Part shown: piece after piece, positions 45,495-48,371 of the stretch
Numbering within the stretch: position 1 is the stretch's first letter
Layout of the letters: every line of letters starts with the position of its first letter
Assembly (NCBI GenBank): GCA_039028155.1
Contig: JBCCIS010000037.1
Location: forward strand, 1-48,371
Origin: Pseudomonadota bacterium
GTDB taxonomy: Bacteria > Pseudomonadota > Alphaproteobacteria > SP197
Direction of reading: 5' to 3'
Length of the DNA stretch: 48,371 bases
Notes under the pieces: generated by a model
The model's database searches: none
What the model was told of the DNA's origin: nothing
What the model saw: the letters and a program-made list of their open reading frames with translations, nothing else
Translations under genes and position numbers: made by a program

Positions 45495-46424
45495 ATGGCC
45501 GGACGAAGAAAGGTCTTTTCGGGTCAGATAAGTGACGTCGACCTGCGTTTGGTTCGCGTGTTTAAGACCGTGATCGAATGCGGGGGCTTGTCGGCAGCAC
45601 AGACTGAACTGGGAATTGGCCGCTCCACGCTATCCAAGCACATCACTGATCTGGAAACACGATTTGGCATGCGTCTTTGCCATCGTGATCGAAGCGGTTT
45701 CCGCCTAACCCAACAGGGCCGTCAGGCCCTTGTGTACATTGAGCAGTTTGTCGCGGCCGCTAACGACTTCAAGGAGAACATCGCCGGCATAAACGACAAG
45801 CTGATGGGCAAGATCGAAATCGGCGTGATTGACTACGCGGTTTCAGATGACAGGAACCCGTTGATCAAAGCGATCATGGAGTTCCGCGAGATCGCACCTG
45901 ATGTCACGGTGAATCCGACGATTGGCACGCCCAGCGAAGTTGAGCGCGGGGTCATCGACGGACGCTTTCATATCGGGATCGTCCCTGACTATCAACGTTT
46001 CTCCGGCCTTCAGTACGCTTATCTTTATGAGGAGATCGCGGGCCTGTTTTGCGGCGGCCAACATCCGGTCGCTCAGGCCATTGATCGTGGCGACGAATTG
46101 GACGAACGGGAAATCTACAAGAGTGAACTTGTGCACCGGGGGTTCTTTGAGAGTGATGAATTACGTCGCCTGAAACAGACGTTTCCCGTCGGTAGTATCG
46201 TCAATCAGACCGAGGCAATGCTCGCCCTTGTTGAGGGCGGAATGTACTTAGGCTTTCTCCCAGTACATTGTGCGACGTCAGGTCATGGCGACATCCGTGA
46301 GATCCTACCGGATGTATTCCGCTACACCATGCCGATTTATGCGGTGTTTCGAAGCAATCGCCATCACTCTGCTATCTTGCAGGAGTTTCTACAGGTCATG
46401 CTCAAAGGTCGGTCGGGAAGCTAA
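45495..46424 (+). CDS. LysR-family transcriptional regulator
   Basis: A 309-residue LysR-type regulator. Residues 14-75 form the winged helix-turn-helix (DVDLRLVRVFKTVIECGGLS, then LGIGRSTLSKHITDLETRFG). The rest is a periplasmic-binding-protein-like effector domain. The start ATG 45495 follows GGAGGAAAG. It is divergent from the IlvD-family gene, and the 279-base interval (45216-45494) should contain its binding site; I did not find a clear T-N11-A palindrome. Confidence 0.93.
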   Translation: MAGRRKVFSGQISDVDLRLVRVFKTVIECGGLSAAQTELGIGRSTLSKHITDLETRFGMRLCHRDRSGFRLTQQGRQALVYIEQFVAAANDFKENIAGINDKLMGKIEIGVIDYAVSDDRNPLIKAIMEFREIAPDVTVNPTIGTPSEVERGVIDGRFHIGIVPDYQRFSGLQYAYLYEEIAGLFCGGQHPVAQAIDRGDELDEREIYKSELVHRGFFESDELRRLKQTFPVGSIVNQTEAMLALVEGGMYLGFLPVHCATSGHGDIREILPDVFRYTMPIYAVFRSNRHHSAILQEFLQVMLKGRSGS

Positions 46425-46718
46425 CCCTTCCTCTGTCACAAACGGCAAGCCCACGACGTGATGATCTGTACTTTCTCCCAAGGCCAATTCTCCGATGACC
46501 TTGAGATTGAGCCTATCAAGCTTCTTCGTTTTCTTGACCTTCGTTACATCCGCGCCACCCGAACGTTGATCTGTCAGACCTGGATTGCACACCCGTGTTT
46601 GCCGCCCATGTTGGCCTGCTCAGTTGACCCTGCGGCATCGATTTGGCGGTAAGATCACAGTCTCGACCCCAAAGGCATCGACGCCGTTGGTCGTTCACCA
46701 GGAGGAGAAGACCTGTCC
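46425..46718. other. Intergenic region between LysR and amidohydrolase
   Basis: A 294-base stretch with no convincing gene. Its last part holds the ribosome site GGAGGAG at 46701-46707 for the amidohydrolase. A 67-codon minus-strand frame running into the LysR end was judged a chance frame. Confidence 0.4.
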
Positions 46719-48224
46719 ATGAGTATCCTCATTCGAAATGCATCGGTTCTCACACTCGATCAGGAGGACCGCTTCCTGGAGACCAGCGACATCCTGATTG
46801 ATGGTGACAGGATTGCCGCCATCGGTGATGACTTGGTCCGAACCGAAGCCGGCGCGACTGAGCGCGTCATCGACGGAACCGGGTTGCTTGCCATGCCCGG
46901 CCTGATCAACGGTCACTTTCACTCGGCAAGTGCGTTCATGAAAGGCGCATTCGATGGCTTTCCCCTGGAAGTCTACATGCTGCGCGAGACACCGTCCGAC
47001 GACTTGGCCAGCGGTCAGCGGGCCGGTTATCTGCGCACCATGTTGTCGGCCCTGGAGCTCATCAAACTAGGTGTCACGAGTGTGCGCGACGACCAGCACT
47101 TTTTCCTGCCGGCAGCCGACGATACGATCGATGTCACGCTCCAGGCCTATGCCGACGCCGGGATACGGGCATCGGTTGGCATTGCCGATCCGAACCTTCC
47201 TGAATACGCGACATTGCCGTTTCTGCAGGACATGTTGCCGCAGAGCGCGATCAAAGCGATGGATGCGCGGTCATGCAAGTCAACCGCTGACATGGTCGCC
47301 ATGTATGACCGCGCGTTTGCCCGATGGCACAATCACGATGGCGGCCGGCTCGCCATTCACGTCTCTTGTTCGGCGCCGCAGCGCGTTACCCGCGAGACCA
47401 TGAAGGCGTTGGCCGCGCTCGCCCAAGAGCACGACGTCGCCTTCGACATGCACATTCTAGAGACCAAGATGCAATACGTGCATGGCCGCGAAGACCACGG
47501 CCAATCTCTGATCGCGTATGTCGACGACATCGGCGCGCTAAACGAGAACAGCGTCGTTATTCATGCCGTTTGGGCCGACGACGACGATATCGTGCGCATG
47601 GCCAACGCAGGCGCCATGGTCGCCCACAACCCCGTTTCCAACCTGGCGCTTGGCAGCGGCGTCATGTCGTTACGCAAGATGATCGACGCCGGTGTGCCTG
47701 TCTGCCTGGGCACCGACGAAGCCTCGGTCGACGAGAGCAACAACCTTTGGATCAACGCCAAGGTCGGCACCATGCTGCAGAGGATCGATCAGCCGGATTA
47801 CGACCAGTGGCCCGCGGCGGAAACCTATCTGAACTGCATCATGGATGGCGGCGCCAGGGCTCTGCGCAAGCACGGCGAGCTCGGCCAGCTCCGCGAAGGC
47901 GCGCTCGCCGATATCATTCTGCTCGATCTCGACCGCATGCCGTTCGTGCCCTTGAACAACCTGAAACGTCAGCTTGTCACCGCCGAAACCGGTTCTTCCG
48001 TCGTCATGACCATGGTGGCGGGCCGGGTGATCTGCGAGAACGGCCGCGTTCTGACCGTTGATGAGGCGGCCATCAAGGATGAGATCAGAGCGATGTGGCC
48101 GCGCTACCGTGCGCTGTGTGACGCGTTCAACCGGGAACGCGCCGAACTCGAGACCATCACCCACGGCATCTACGACCGGTGCGCCCAGTCGGATATCGGC
48201 TTCACCAGATGGATCGGCGGCTAA
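46719..48224 (+). CDS. Amidohydrolase-superfamily protein (third, deaminase-like)
   Basis: A 501-residue metal-dependent hydrolase more like guanine/S-adenosylhomocysteine/chlorohydrolase-type deaminases than the other two. Metal His66 and His68 lie in GLINGHFHSA; the later ligands are probably the His of FDMHILET and VIHAVWA and the Asp of CLGTDEAS. The C-terminal strand GALADIILLDL closes the composite barrel. It begins at ATG 46719 with GGAGGAG upstream. It follows the LysR gene on the same strand but 294 bases away, so it may have its own promoter. Confidence 0.9.
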   Translation: MSILIRNASVLTLDQEDRFLETSDILIDGDRIAAIGDDLVRTEAGATERVIDGTGLLAMPGLINGHFHSASAFMKGAFDGFPLEVYMLRETPSDDLASGQRAGYLRTMLSALELIKLGVTSVRDDQHFFLPAADDTIDVTLQAYADAGIRASVGIADPNLPEYATLPFLQDMLPQSAIKAMDARSCKSTADMVAMYDRAFARWHNHDGGRLAIHVSCSAPQRVTRETMKALAALAQEHDVAFDMHILETKMQYVHGREDHGQSLIAYVDDIGALNENSVVIHAVWADDDDIVRMANAGAMVAHNPVSNLALGSGVMSLRKMIDAGVPVCLGTDEASVDESNNLWINAKVGTMLQRIDQPDYDQWPAAETYLNCIMDGGARALRKHGELGQLREGALADIILLDLDRMPFVPLNNLKRQLVTAETGSSVVMTMVAGRVICENGRVLTVDEAAIKDEIRAMWPRYRALCDAFNRERAELETITHGIYDRCAQSDIGFTRWIGG

Positions 48225-48262
48225 AGTAGATTCACGCAGCTAGGCGGGAGTGCGCGCCGCCG

Positions 48263-48371
48263 CTATGTGACCTTGAAACCAACGTAGAGATAGTTGGCAG
48301 TTCTGTAAGTGTGGCAATCTCTCTCCGACACGACTATGGGGGCTCCGCCTCTCGAACACGTACCATGTGCA
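48263..48371 (-). CDS. 3' end of a minus-strand gene, unidentified
   Basis: Reading back from TAG at 48265-48263 gives about 36 codons to the window edge, ending RTANYLYVGFKVT. The terminal GF-V pattern faintly resembles formylglycine-generating-enzyme-like proteins, but the fragment is too short to assign. It may also be a chance frame. Confidence 0.25.
   Translation of the reverse strand, partial: AHGTCSRGGAPIVVSERDCHTYRTANYLYVGFKVT

Noticed and set aside
46389-46592. A 67-codon minus-strand frame rich in Lys and Leu
   Set aside because: Its composition is less extreme than most shadows, but it overlaps the LysR 3' end, has no ribosome site I can see and matches no family I know.

Overview
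The window is about 48 kb of high-GC DNA packed with catabolic and transport genes on both strands. It contains no rRNA, tRNA, CRISPR array, phage gene or transposase that I could recognise. TRAP and polar amino-acid ABC importers, proline-racemase and hydroxyproline-type enzymes, a dimethylformamidase and a Tat-exported solute-binding protein suggest a metabolically versatile alphaproteobacterium, perhaps soil or marine. That assignment is inference from gene content; no phylogenetic marker lies in the window. Only an OmpA-like lipoprotein/porin-type gene and an acyl-CoA dehydrogenase fall outside small-molecule catabolism in an obvious way.

Layout. (1) 1-1750: minus-strand D-2-hydroxyacid dehydrogenase and a truncated acyl-CoA dehydrogenase. 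(2) 2170-5557: plus-strand operon of a phosphoethanolamine-methyltransferase-like enzyme and both subunits of an N,N-dimethylformamidase. (3) 5932-9248: OmpA-family protein, a relic of a DUF917 gene fused in translation to a short hydantoinase/oxoprolinase-type gene, and a SnoaL-like protein. (4) 9444-17371: an eight-gene minus-strand operon (DapA-family lyase, aldo/keto reductase, proline-racemase-family enzyme, TRAP DctP-Q-M, SDR, arginase/agmatinase-family hydrolase) with a divergent XRE-cupin regulator. (5) 18668-22006: M81 (MlrC-like) peptidase family gene and an orphan dipeptide-type binding protein. (6) 22262-37444: Rieske oxygenase, two AraC regulators each beside a related amidohydrolase, MmgE/PrpD, class IV and class III aminotransferases, a group II-type PLP decarboxylase and a complete polar amino-acid ABC importer. 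(7) 38270-48224: a second DapA-family lyase with RidA, an ABC importer lacking its ATPase, a second 2-hydroxyacid dehydrogenase, an IlvD/Edd dehydratase, a LysR regulator and a third amidohydrolase.

How it fits together. The shared theme is uptake and opening of small nitrogen compounds: amides, cyclic amides, guanidino compounds, imino acids and amines. Four solute-binding proteins feed hydrolases (dimethylformamidase, amidohydrolases, ureohydrolase, hydantoinase-like), PLP enzymes and lyases or dehydratases that would return carbon to central metabolism. The precise substrates of regions 4, 6 and 7 cannot be read from sequence. The most unusual items are the eight-gene operon, whose SDR has lost the catalytic Ser and Tyr; the paired AraC/amidohydrolase modules; the methyltransferase coupled to dimethylformamidase; and the transporters with missing parts.
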